Made by a program: the position numbers and the translations under genes. A DNA stretch of 64,000 nucleotides. It comes from Argopecten irradians. Its lineage: Eukaryota > Mollusca > Bivalvia > Pectinida > Pectinidae. Positions 1 through 12,559 of the stretch are shown in pieces. The stretch covers positions 27,077,351-27,141,350 of the forward strand of contig NC_091137.1 of NCBI RefSeq assembly GCF_041381155.1, written 5' to 3'. Under the pieces are notes generated by a model. The model saw nothing but the letters and a program-made list of their open reading frames with translations. It did no database searches and was not told the DNA's origin. Within the stretch, counting starts at the first letter, position 1, and each line of letters opens with the position of its first letter.

Positions 1-786
1 AAACAATAACAAAAGAAGTATAGAGATTATAGAAGTATTTACGGAGATAGCATACCGCTAACACTAGTCCGTACGTGTTCCTGCTGAGAGCCGAGCTTAT
101 ACCCAACACCCAATCTTATTCCCTCCCTCCTCTCTGCTAACTCCACAACAGCCCCCTTCCTAAATTACGTTTAACACCTTAAATGCCCTAACGCAAGTAC
201 GTATGCTGTTATCCGGCCATGCAAGTCGTCCATTTTGTGATTCGTTGATCGGGCTTTACATCCTTGTTCCGATTATTACCGAGCCTAGGACACTAGTCCA
301 CCATTTAATTGATTTATTGATGAGACTTAACGTCCTTGTTCCGGTTATAACCGAGCGTAGAAGTGAAGAGTTTTTCTATAACTCAATGCCCATGGTACTA
401 CATGCGACGTCGCACACCCATTTTGATTGGTCCTACCTATGGCATATGCGCAGTGAGCGCGGAACCTCATCCGGCAACTCACCAATATCCTGTCGTCTCG
501 AGAGTACAACAAGTTAACCTAGACTGCTCAAGGATACAAACGATAGCCGCTATAATACTAAGTTTTATATAGCCCTACCCTATCGCTATCACATCACACT
601 GATGGTAACAATGAAAGGGACCACAGCAATCATGGTGCATACACTAAAATAATGAACATCATATATAAGACCAGTGACCTATATTCACACACTACTTTTA
701 ATAGTATCTTATGATATATCATACATGTACTGATATAGAACGAACAGTCATATGTCTACATCTTATAGAGATAATTAACTATAAGA
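1..786. other. No gene recognised
   Basis: Short ORFs here are not supported by codon style or homology. The only structure seen is an imperfect direct repeat around a TTGTTCCGATTATTACCGAG-type sequence near 264-284 and 335-355. Missing exons of paralogue A could lie here or further left, but I could not identify one. Confidence 0.5.
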
Positions 787-3175
787 TCACTTATCCAACC
801 AGTCAAATTCACTTTTACCTTTAGTGACAGTCAGATCCCTGACGAAAGTGCAGTCACCATTACATATGAGGGAGGACATGCCTCTTATCTTTATCAGCAT
901 AGGCGATGACGTTAGCACAGTATCAACAATTTCATTCTTAGCTGGACCTGATCGAAACCAAAACGGGCCACATCCCTCTCCAAGCTGTGACCACGTGAGA
1001 TAGTGTCCAGTCCCGTTTTGTTTAATTTCTACGTTGTTGGCACATGGTTCTAAAAAGAAAACAAAATTTAAAAATTACTTAATAGAATAATAAACATTTT
1101 ATAACTTCGTGATGATATCAAATAAGTCTCGGGGAATAATTGATAAATTGAATGATTCGATCTTGGTTGTAACTCGAATTATTTTGCGTTATCAGCTGAA
1201 AACGCACAAGTGACGCCGCCTTCCGCATGTGCTACATTCGCTCCTGACTGACTAATACAAGAAGAAAGTATTTCTCTAGAAGAAAAATGCCATGAAAAAG
1301 GTTTGAAATTTCAATTTAGAAAATGACACTTTTTGGTTTCGGCCCAGAATGACAGTCTGATCTTTTAAAGTTATATGGCCCTGATTTTCAAGAACTGCTT
1401 TTGATATGTATTTACCACCAAACGTTAGCAACATTTTGGGAATTACGAAACTGGTTTAATTTTATAAAAATACAAGTAAGAGCTGAAAAATGATTTTTTG
1501 CCGTACTGTCAATAATCATTATAATTACATCTGCATTGCAGTGAAATTCATACATACGGTAAGACCATGATGCCAATGTATGATCTGTACTTTCAATTGA
1601 ATGATCTCTGCAGGTATGTTTCCATCTAAGGCATACAAATCAATAAGTTTGACGTCTTTATCATCATTATGATTGTCTTTGCATTTGAATGATTTTCACA
1701 GCTTATTCATAAACTTTCAATTCAGAATATGACACTGTTTGGTTTCGGTTTCCAGATGTCAGTCTGACCATAGATTTGCATCCAAATATCATTGAAAGGA
1801 TGAGGGGTACATTCCTGAGCAGAGATAGCACTCTAAACAACCAGTCACAAGTCAGCATTCCTATCGATAGTTATTAGCATACCATTAGGTGGTGCAGGGC
1901 CGACCAATCAATGGGTTCTACACAATGACACTATCTCGCTTTGGTCACAAATACTTTTATTCCATGAAATTCCTTGTCTCCATTACACTCATGCTATCAC
2001 GGGGAGAAGTTGAATAAAGTCAACAAATTATTATGTAAACAAGGCGGCTGATCAAACACACACTCTTGATTTTAAAAACATTAGTAAACGTAAAGTTGCT
2101 AAGGTGCATACGTACCTCCTGACGATGTGTTGATCACGAAAATCCAAAGAACACATACACAGCCTATTGTTGTTATCCCAAACATTGTAGTCAAAAAGTA
2201 TAGGAGCTTAATTGTAAAGGATAGATAAGACTATTGATCGCTTTGACGTGTTACTTTTAGAATTTTGTTGTCGCTGATATATGTTTTATTGATAATATTC
2301 CATCGATGTCCAAATACAAAATACTGATGATTAATTCTATATGAAACAAAATCTAATAAAATCCGAATAATGCAACTAACATATAATAATGATAATTTTG
2401 TGCTATTACACCAATATTGCGAACATTGTAAGCCAGAGAGTGTGATAGGTAAGTAAGGATTTGATAGCCACATGAAGAATGGATGTTGTAAAAGATAATC
2501 TGCATAGGTTGTGTAGGGCCTAAATTTTGTCTATTATTTCTTGGTTTGCTAAATGAGCGTCCTTCTTACAGCCAGGGTCCTGTTTTTATAACAATTAACA
2601 CTGAATAATGACAGTCAGAGGAAAGCTTCAGCACCAATAATCCAAAAACAAACGAAGCCATAATGAGAAACTAAGACATTGGTAATCCGACTGTTGCAAT
2701 GACACCTGCTTTGCCTTAAATATTAATAACCCAAATATCAATTACATATATTAAGTCACATGTAAGGAAAGTTTCTGCTATTACACTGATAATCCAGATA
2801 TTTAGTCATATGTAAGAACAGTTTGTGTTATTACACTAAAATCCAGATATTGTAGTCACATACGGGCGAACAGTTTGATAAGTGACGCGAATACTGTACA
2901 GACAGGAAAAGTATACAAAAACACAAAGAATATGGATTGATTTTTCCCTGATAAATGCTGACGTCAATGTAACTGCCCACAGTCCTTTTCACTTCCAGTT
3001 TGAGTAAGGAGGCCTTAACAAAAACGGATGATCGGCTTGAAAATGCATTCAACTCTGAACAACAATAAGCGCATTGCTTAATTACTAATGGAAAGTCTGT
3101 TGAAGTTCCAGGAAATACAGAATTGTAGCAGGTTTCAACACAATATCAGTTGCTATAAGGAAGTGTCTATATTAG
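780..3175. repeat. Segmental duplication, copy A
   Basis: Exon 1, exon 2, parts of intron 1 and about 1 kb of upstream flank match in order the region 12900-17340, with scattered substitutions and indels. Shared landmarks include an AAAACGCACAA block in intron 1 and a TGTAACTGCCCACAGT block upstream. Copy B is longer because of later insertions (SINE-like copies and a LINE fragment in intron 1; expanded tandem repeat upstream). Confidence 0.85.
787..2185 (-). CDS. Receptor paralogue A, secreted ectodomain protein (partial or short)
   Basis: Two exons are visible. Exon 1 (2185-2116) starts at ATG and encodes 23 residues with a hydrophobic signal-peptide core (VCVLWIFVI), ending in a phase-1 GTACGT donor. 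Exon 2 starts at 1049 after a TTTTTAG acceptor and encodes a domain of about 76 residues with four cysteines (PCANN, GEGCGP, LICNGDC). It is about 70% identical by eye to exon 2 of paralogue B. Exon 2 can end in two ways: at 819 with a phase-1 donor GTAAAA, as in paralogue B, with later exons left of the window; or by reading on to TGA at 787-789, giving a short secreted protein of about 110 residues. I found no convincing third exon in 1-786. Family not recognised. Introns and upstream DNA are also duplicated from copy B. Confidence 0.68.
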
Positions 3176-5013
3176 GTTTCAGACCTTGTTTAAACTTATG
3201 ATATTGTTCATGGCTATATATCACTTCTTAGGCGAACTTGAATATAACTAAATTGATAGATAGTTTGTTTACACCAGTGCTAACATAAGGTATTGTTGTT
3301 TGTAAATTTATCAAAATATGTAAAATTGCAGTTTAGTACGTCCACGTGGCTCGCCACATATTTCTGTCACTGAATAACAGTGCCTCTCGACTTTATAAAA
3401 TATCGAGTCCTTTTTTTGATGTTAATGGCATATATGGAAGCGTTCCAATGAGTCTATTCAATGTTTTAACGCCATCTGAACATAGTGGAAATACTGTTTT
3501 TAAATGTTAAATATAGGAGATTCAGTGTATTTCCCATTACAGTGGGTGAACATTTTTTCTTTGTTTCATGTTCAGTAATCCTAAAACTATATGAGTATTG
3601 GTGATGATATTATAAAACTGGCTCATACGGATTTATTGATGTGGAAAAGCGTGGTGTTAGAAAAATCAATTGATAGAAACAACAAATCTAAATATTCAAA
3701 TTTATTTCCGTGTATTTTAGAGGAACTATAAGACTATAGTTTTGAGTTTATTTCCTTATTAATGTGTAACGTGTATTTCATACAAACAGAACAAAAATTA
3801 TTCCACATTTTTCTTCAGTTTGTTGTTATTGAAAAAAACCCACTTAAAAATCAAAAAATAAATGTTTGTTTTCTAATTTACTCCAACATTCAATACTATT
3901 GATGATGACCAGTCAACGAACTCAAATGAAATGCATGATGTATTTTATTGAAATAATTATCTAATTTGTTCTTTATCAGAAATATAACATGAATTTTACT
4001 TAAAACATGCCATAATATAGTACTTAAATCCACTATAAATGATAAACCAATTTCTTTATCCCTTTGTTTGAGTCCTTCATTCACAGTATCAGCATAACAC
4101 CCAACCCAACATACCAAGGAGTGTCAAAATATAACCGTCAATGTTTATCACTTGTTGTTTCTGTTATAAAAAAGAAATTAGATTTAAAATAAAACTTATA
4201 CATCTGCATGGATCGTGAAAAAATGATTTGATGGAACAACCGATGATTTCGCAAGACATTCCAGTGGGTTCCGGCTGTTACCATTGGGCAACTGACTAAA
4301 CAGCGACAGTAAATCAAAAAGTCCCATCCATAAACCGGATATAAAAAAAAAACAAATGAACAACACTTTAGTCCGTTTCACATCTTTTAATTACATTGTA
4401 ATTTATTTCTTGATCTTTCGAAAATCTCAAACTGGCGTGAACCTACATATTCTCTTTTCGTGACGTCTTGAACGCTGATGAAGGCATGAACACGCCAGAG
4501 CTAAACTGCTTATGCAAATGGTTGTCTGTGCATTTGAATGATTTTCAAAACGTAATTCATCAAAACCTATGGTATTCAATATATTACCTAAGAAAAAAAA
4601 ATGCATGTCAAGATGTTCAACCTTTTATGGCGCATATAACTTAAATGGAACTTATATGAACATTTTTAATTAGGTCAGCTTTTTACTTTAGTTGGTTTCA
4701 AAAAATCGGGGTCATGAGTCACACACCCACTATGCTGAATTGCTTATTAACAGAGGACTTTCGTTTTTTAAAACATCTGGGTGCGATGGATTTGCACCTG
4801 GACCAATGTAGTGAATATATATATACAAAGTCACTTTAATAAGGCTGAGTTTTGTAAAAAGAAAAACAAAATCTTCAACCTAACACTTTAAAGGAAAATG
4901 TATTTAGGATGAGCACAAACATATAACGATATAGAAGCAAAGACCATACAAAGTACACTGGTTTAACAAATTCTTGATACATTTGTAACACACATACATG
5001 GCTTGTCTGAGCG

Positions 5014-5056
<43 letters not shown>

Positions 5057-5641
5057 GATATTAGATACGACCAGTTGAGTGGTCGTGTATCCATATATAT
5101 TTCTCATCGTGTATGATAAATAGACCACATGTATATATATTCAAATAAACGCCATAACAGCGTACAACTTATCTTTAAGTTTTGGAGTAAATAATGTTAT
5201 ACATAATGGCTGCAGCAATGGTGTTACGAACGATTAATACGACAAATTATTTTACATTTGAGTAACGTTATGCATGAATACAACAAATTATTGTAAATGT
5301 GAGTAACATGTAGATGATTACAACAAATTATTTTACATCTCCAATCCGATTAAAATGTAGATGAAGTGAAAGGTTAATAAGAATCTAAAAAGACAATTCT
5401 TTAGAATATGCCACAAAGAAATCCTTCCTTCCTGACGACAGAGAAAATACAAATATATAGTAAATAATATATATATCCTTTTTACCGAATGACAATAAAT
5501 AAGTGTACTAATGAAATAAAAGTAATGTTTATATTGCAAAATCAATAACGATGTAGTGTATCTCTATCCAATACTAAATAGAAGGGCGATATATTCTGAA
5601 TACTTGTGAAGTTGGTACCTCCGACATTTTGTCCATACATG
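2186..5641. other. Intergenic region between paralogues A and B
   Basis: The part from 2186 to about 3175 is the upstream flank of copy A and matches the flank of copy B (about 16075-17335). It contains a few degenerate units of the same tandem repeat (TAATCCAGATATTGTAGTCA-type, near 2690-2880). From 3200 to 5640 I see AT-rich sequence without convincing coding exons, apart from a CT microsatellite. Confidence 0.6.
5018..5053 (+). repeat. (CT)n microsatellite
   Basis: An uninterrupted run of about 18 CT units lies 3' of paralogue B. On the other strand it is read as Arg-Glu repeats in a spurious ORF. Confidence 0.97.
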
Positions 5642-8600
5642 CTATGAATGCGCCACTTCAGCATATTCACAGCCATCCTGTTGACTATTTAACAAGGGTT
5701 CCTCACTTTGGTTTTGCTCGGATGAGTTACTGAACTCCACATCGAGGTAAATCAGGCCGTCTTTGTTTTGTTTTCGTGAAGCCTGGAAAAAACAAATGTC
5801 AATGTATATAACCTATCATATTAATAAGTCGCGAAGGACAAAGTTTATGCTCCCTTTAAACCCACAAATGTATTTATGACTCTTGCTGAACAATCAATGA
5901 GTCTACAAAGGCTATCTTACAGTTTATCCCCCAAAGGCCAAGAGAAAGTAGAGCTATTTCACCAATTACATTATGTTAACTTCTCATTATCATACTAGTA
6001 ATAAACAATAATGACTTAACGTGTGTTAAGTATGTGCTGTGTGTTCAGTCTTGTACAAATGGAAAATTAAATCGGTATGAAAGAAAACAATATTTAAGTG
6101 CGTTCATTGTCACACAGGGCGATCAAAGTAAATACGAGATATACCTCTTGATTCTGATGGTGTTCATGTTCCTGTGGCACCAAAGGTTGTGCAGCTGTAA
6201 AATAATATATTTTACTTGTAGAAAGTTTGGAAACATTGAAGAAATTTGCAAAATTGGGTTGTAATTAGCTTACCGTGATACGATATACTATTCATTCAAA
6301 TCAGAATATAATTCCATACAACTATGGATATCTCATCAATTATAATACTTTGATAATATACTATTCCATCAAACTACATATAATGTACGTTCAGAAGGAT
6401 CTGAGAATAAGCTACAGTTTAGATCAACTTGGACCCAAAAGAGTGCATATGGACCAATTTTAGACGATTTAGGGGTCTAGATAAAAATCGATAAATTTAT
6501 ATTCTACATAGTAAATCAGAAGATTGGAAATCTGACCAAGGAAAAAATTTGCCCCTCCTAGTTTTATCAGAAAACATGTCTACATATGTATCACGTAAAC
6601 GTTTCAGACTGTGACGTATCCGATAAAAAGGAAACATGCACGATGAATTTAAAAAAAAAATGAAGATGTATTTTTTTTAGCATTTCCAGCCCCAAAAAGT
6701 ACCTGCGAAAATTATACTGGTGCAAATTTTATAGTTTTTACGGTATTAAGTTTTACATAATTTCTCTGCAAGGAATCCAAGGCTTACTTTCAAGTGCGGC
6801 CTATTTTCAAAGCCGGTATATTTTCAAGATACGTTTGACAGAGGAAATCCAAGGCTTTCTTTTTAAACCGTCCTATTTTCGATTTCGACTTATTATCGAG
6901 ATTTTAGGGTATGCAACCATTACAAGTTTACAAATACCTTTTGTTGGTTTCTGCACCTGTGCATACATTGACGCCGGATCAACAGTGACGTCATTTGCAA
7001 GGTCATCGTCGCCATGATTTTGTACGTCTGAAACACGAAATGAACTTATATAGCTATCCTAAATAACTGAACTTGATTAGTTTTACAATATGGCGTATAA
7101 TGATTCGAATTATATCATCAATAGGACTGATTGGAGTGGTACGCTAACATGGCTGGGAGTTTTTACGCCGTAGGTGATTTAACAACGGATTATAGAAATT
7201 TAAGCGTCAATGTTTGTGTAATCAAGTTGCCAGTGAGATACATTAGATCTTTTGTAGATTTCCATGGAGCTGTAACTGAAGGATCGACATTAAAAGATAA
7301 CAATAAATCTCCTCAGTCATATTGTATTGTATAAATCCATAATCAATATACGATGGGTGAACAAAATGCCAATTTAAAAATGGTATTTCTAATTTACTAG
7401 ACATCCAATAATAATGAAAATCAGGACAAAATCACCATCCATGATCCCAATTAAGGTCGATAAAAAGGACAAGGACATATTTAAACAAATAATAGTAGGA
7501 ACATATGTTTCGAAAGATTAAACCCCCTCAACAACATTCTATTTACATCTAGTGAAATATATCATATATGAATAAGTTAAAACGGATAAATAACTTTGAA
7601 TCAACTAGCTTACTTATTCCAGCGGTGCAATTTCACCATTCGAACGACATCCTTATTTCCGCTTTTGAAGTCTGGTGTAATTGTTTTACATTCGGATATG
7701 TCGGTTTCTGTTTGAACTGATAACACTAGTGTGTATTCTTTATCTCTTGCATTGTTAAACAACTTTCTTCCCTATCACTATGAACATATTTACATTCACA
7801 GTTTTTGTTGTGGGCGTACATCTCATTTTCAGAAGCAACTTTATATGCATTACTAAATATGTACACGTTATGAATGACTTAGGTCTGCATTAAATATCAA
7901 AGAATTCGCAATGTCATTTTCCGAGATTGTACAAATGTATATTTTGGAATTGTGTATAGTCTACCTAACGTTTGATTTAAAAATTCCTGTTCATAAAAAC
8001 AATACTGCAATGTTCTTGTCTAGAACAATGTATTCACACACTTGATTCTTTTGTAGCATTTTGACAGAGAGAAGGGTCTTATTCTTCCCTTAAAGGGGAC
8101 ACACACTCAACATGAGACCAGCATTGATACATTGGCCATAAACCAAAACAATACGAGAATAGAAACTTTCCAAATGTACGTTTCTAAAAATCTATCCCTG
8201 ATGAAGGCAAGTGGTTTCCACCATAGTATTTTCATACATCTATCTGAATACATATATTTCGGTCTGTGGTCTTACCCTTTTTGGGTTTCTGTACGATAGC
8301 GTACATGTCTCCGACAGCGGCTGGTTCCTGCCGGTGATCGGGCCTAGCCGCTATTTGGCGTGTCCCATTTGGTCGATTGCTGACTGCTCCTATTTCACTG
8401 TACGTGCCGTCTTCGTTTTCGGGTCCGTCCACATGCACTGGAATTGATGAAAATTATTTCTATAATCAAAACCATTCTATACGAAAACGCGGCGTTGCGT
8501 CATTGCTTATATTTGCTACATAATAATACATCAGCTCATTAGCCTTTGATGTTGCTATAGAATTTTAACTATAATGACATTAATCCATTTCAAAATACAC

Positions 8601-8755
8601 ATTTGGTGTCTTTTTGGATTAATCTTTGGCGATCCTTCAACCAAAGGTGTGACGGATATAATTGTGAGATATACTGTCGGACTACTCACCTATGTGATTT
8701 ATGTCTTCTCGTCTCAATGTTCTGCCGTTGTTCACTGCAGGGACCGTCTCTGGTT
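5642..8755 (-). CDS. Paralogue B exons 5-9: cytoplasmic tail with five tyrosine motifs
   Basis: Exon 5 (8755-8690) links to exon 6 (8437-8276), which carries TYSEI and MYAIVQKPKK. Exon 7 (7027-6938) carries MYAQVQKPTK, so exons 6 and 7 look like a duplicated motif cassette. Exon 8 (6194-6145, 50 bp) is His/Gln-rich and changes the phase from 1 to 0. Exon 9 (5782-5642) ends the protein with LIYLDVEF and EYAEVAHS. All acceptors end in CAG and all donors are GTxxxx. Exons 5-7 are symmetric 1-1 exons that could be skipped without breaking the frame, so tails with different numbers of tyrosines are possible. Confidence 0.83.
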
Positions 8756-11700
8756 CTGTAAGAAAACATCAGATTATCACTGATTTGGCAATTACTATAT
8801 TTCAACTTTTATCGTATAATGCAGTGTCAAAAGTCTTTCCGTACTATTACTTTACCTATATTTTCCATGTAATTATATATGTTTTCATTACATTTACTTA
8901 TTTTTTATTCTCAAAAAGATCTTCTTCGCATGATAATAATATACATATGAAATGAGGTAAATGCAATGAGTAAATGTGTTGGATACGACAGGTGTCAGTG
9001 TTGGTACTGCCTGTCCAATATATAGCAACAAAGAATCGTGCATGGAGCCACAGTTCACACAATTCATAATGGATTAGACTCAAGAAACTAATATAACTAT
9101 GCAAGGAGATGTTATATAATATTTACAAAATCTCGAGATTTTAGTACAATTAGTCGACCTCCAGATGTTAACATAATATTTACTAAATATAAAGATTCTA
9201 TTTCAATAAGTCGACCTCGAGAAGTATACGTGATATAACTATACAAACTGTGATGTGGCCGCCGTCGTTTCACCACACACACGATCAATACGACAACTAG
9301 ACCCAGCACCACCACAGAGCAGATGGCAGCCACCGCCACCACCACTGTCGAGGAGTCCCCCTCCGTTCCTCTGCTGGCTGGAGTATCGTTGGTATTTCCC
9401 AATGGCTCTGATGTTGTTGTTCGCTTTGTCGAAACGGATGTAATCACTTCAAACAGAGTACATTTACTGAAAATCTACTTATATATATTAGATGTTAATA
9501 CATAAATTAGAATCAAGAAAATATCCACTGATTCATCAATATGTTACAAAGATAACATAATAATACTTCCAATTTGGGTGACTTTATTTCAAAGACTGGC
9601 GAAGTAAATCTACAAATAGGTCAAAAAAAAGATTTTCATATAAAAATACAATATTAAAGCGTTTTCGCATTTGTGTGATATTAAATGTGTGTAGAAATAT
9701 GAGAATCTTAATTTCATTAACAAATTTTGAACAGATATCAAATAGCATATTCTAAAATAATAACTGATCTCACAAATCTGCTCGTTACCAAAGAGTATAG
9801 TTCAAACGATAAGTTAATTTATTAAATATATAACTGACACCCAAAACGTGACCATTATGACGTCACTAATGTTGACGTGGTGACTTCAACTGATCACCGT
9901 CAAAATGACTGTTCCATCTTGTGGATTAAATCGGAATAAACGGTTTTCTTGGTCTAGTTAAAATAATGTTAATGCAGACACCCTAAAATGACTTGATAAT
10001 GTAAATATAATATGGCATCTATGGTCTATATATATGCCAGAGCATTGCAGACAATCATCTCATAATGCGCGCATTTAAAACATGCTAGCACTATATATCA
10101 AGTTTCAAGTTTTAATTTATAGGAATTTAAAGCTATATAGCAAGTAGGTCTCTTAAAAACACCAAAAAATTAATTTCCCAACAAGGCAAGAAGCATACGA
10201 AAACAAAACAGTGTTATCCAATGAAACATACCGATAGAAGTTTGTGTTGTTGGTAGAGTCGTCGAAGCAGTTGTCGTCACTTGAACGAAACGCGTGTAAA
10301 AATGTTATTGTGATGATAAAATATTAACATGATTGAGTACATATGTTGAATTCTTATGAAGGTAATAGAACATTAGATGATTGGGTCTGTATATGTCTAA
10401 GGGAACGTACAACTATTAATTGTACAGTATAATCAACATTTAGTAGGAAGAGTAGTCTTTGTTTTTTCTTCATCAATAGCACAATAGAACGGGAACAACA
10501 TCAAACCTACTAATTCCCCATAACATGTCAGTGCAGTAAGGTGAAAGACCATACGAAACAGAGTGCATATTGGTAGAAACCAAATTGATTTACAGGTCAC
10601 TTCAGCAAGTAACGTTATGTCGGATGGCCAGTCAAAAGACGGGCATTTAGACAAGATAAGGCTATCATCGTCGTCATTTATCGAATAACAGTACCAATGC
10701 GTATAGTGGAACTCTTGCCCATTTTAGTGCTTTATCACTGAAGCATGCTGCCGAAGGCACCAAGCAACAACCCCCAAAAGTATAAATTTGGAAGAGAATG
10801 CAACTCAAACTCTGGTATCTTTCCCTCTTATGTAGGAAAACTTTACAAAAATAAATTAAAAAAAAAGATTAAGGAGCGAAACAGAACTACATTACAAAGG
10901 GTACAATCTGAAATTTGACCACTCAGGGGCCTTGATTTTGTTACCACGGTAACAAGGCATTTTAAAAATGTTACTATATTATTTGGCATACCTCATAACC
11001 CATATATAGCCATTTGTAATTTTCACTTTTATCTGACATGATAGTTTCAACCAAATGATGGCCTTCATTTTGTGAACATTTGGTACAATGGATGACATTT
11101 GACATGCATAACTCTTTTATGACTGTTCAGTTCTCGAACAGATTAGATAATTAGTTCATCTATCCCGTCTTTGCATATTGCAGAGTTACCCCACTTGCGG
11201 GTAGGTATCTCATAGTAACGTCATTATTTTGTGAGTGAAGCTCACGTCGTTTTCTCTGAAAAGTATGACGTTACGCTCGCAAGCAGATGACGTCACAATC
11301 AATACCTACATACAATTCTGTAATATACATATATGGAAATGTCCGTGCCGTAAAGTATCATATATGTAAAATTACCAGTTTGTCAATTTACGTCAAACGG
11401 TATTTAAGTGAAAGACACATTGGATACCTTATGTTCAATTTTGTGTTAGATCTAGAGTAATCACTTTAAAGCTATGCTTTATTTTATCTTGAACCATAAA
11501 TGTATACACTACATATATTTAAATTAAATTGTTTGAGAGGTTATAATGAGTATATGATGAATATATCTGAAATTAATGTGAAAGTGGTGGAAGTTTGTGT
11601 TGAAATATAGAATATTATGTTCGAATATGGAAATTGATGTGAGAGTTCTTCTGTGAAAGGGAAACATTGTTATTTACATGTCTATTGAATATACATATAT

Positions 11701-12523
11701 ATACTAAATAGATATAGAATACAACATCTTCTGATGAGCAGCGAAGCTGCGAAAGCGCAAGAGATTGCAGACCTTTTTTTAAAAATATATATATATATAT
11801 AAGTAGTGATCGTATGAGAAAGATTTTTGAAAACCATACAATTTTGCAAAGTAAAAGACAACCTAAAAATTTAAAACAAATGTTGACAAGTTCCAGGTTC
11901 AATAAATCTATTGCTGACCCCGTGGTGTCGAAATGTAAGATACCTAGATGCGGTACATGTCCAATTATTATTGAATGTAGTACATATGTTTTTAAAAATG
12001 GCTTGCATTTTACTGTAAAAGCAAACATGAATTGCAAATCGAAGTGTGTGATATATGCTATAATTTGTTCTCGTTGTGGTGATTTTTTACATCGGCCAAA
12101 CTAGTAATGAACTTAGAACACGTATGACTGTTCATAGGCAACAAACAAGAACGGATTATCTACGTTATTTGAATGTCAATAAGCATGTTCATGATTGTGC
12201 AGGTGATCAATTTAATGTTATACCTTTATATCAATTACATTCTTCAGACTCTGTTTTGTTGGAAAACAAAGAAAATCAACTTATAAAAATATTAAAACCA
12301 ACTCTCAATAGGCCATAATAGAAAATGGCGCAACTTCATATTATTGTAATGTAAACGTGTGTACCTTGTGACGTCACGCTATTTGTGATGTCATTAATTT
12401 GTTCTTTGAAAAATAAACATTTCTACTCCTGAAGAGCCATCATGAAATGGTGAATGTACAAGAGGAAAGTCGTTGACTTTTATTTTTGATATATTCAGCT
12501 CTACATGGACACGTACTTTTTTT

Positions 12524-12559
<36 letters not shown>

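Noticed and set aside
9255..9505. Plus-strand ORFs over the receptor membrane exon
   Set aside because: Shadows of exon 4 on the minus strand, which has a coherent membrane helix and matching splice phases.
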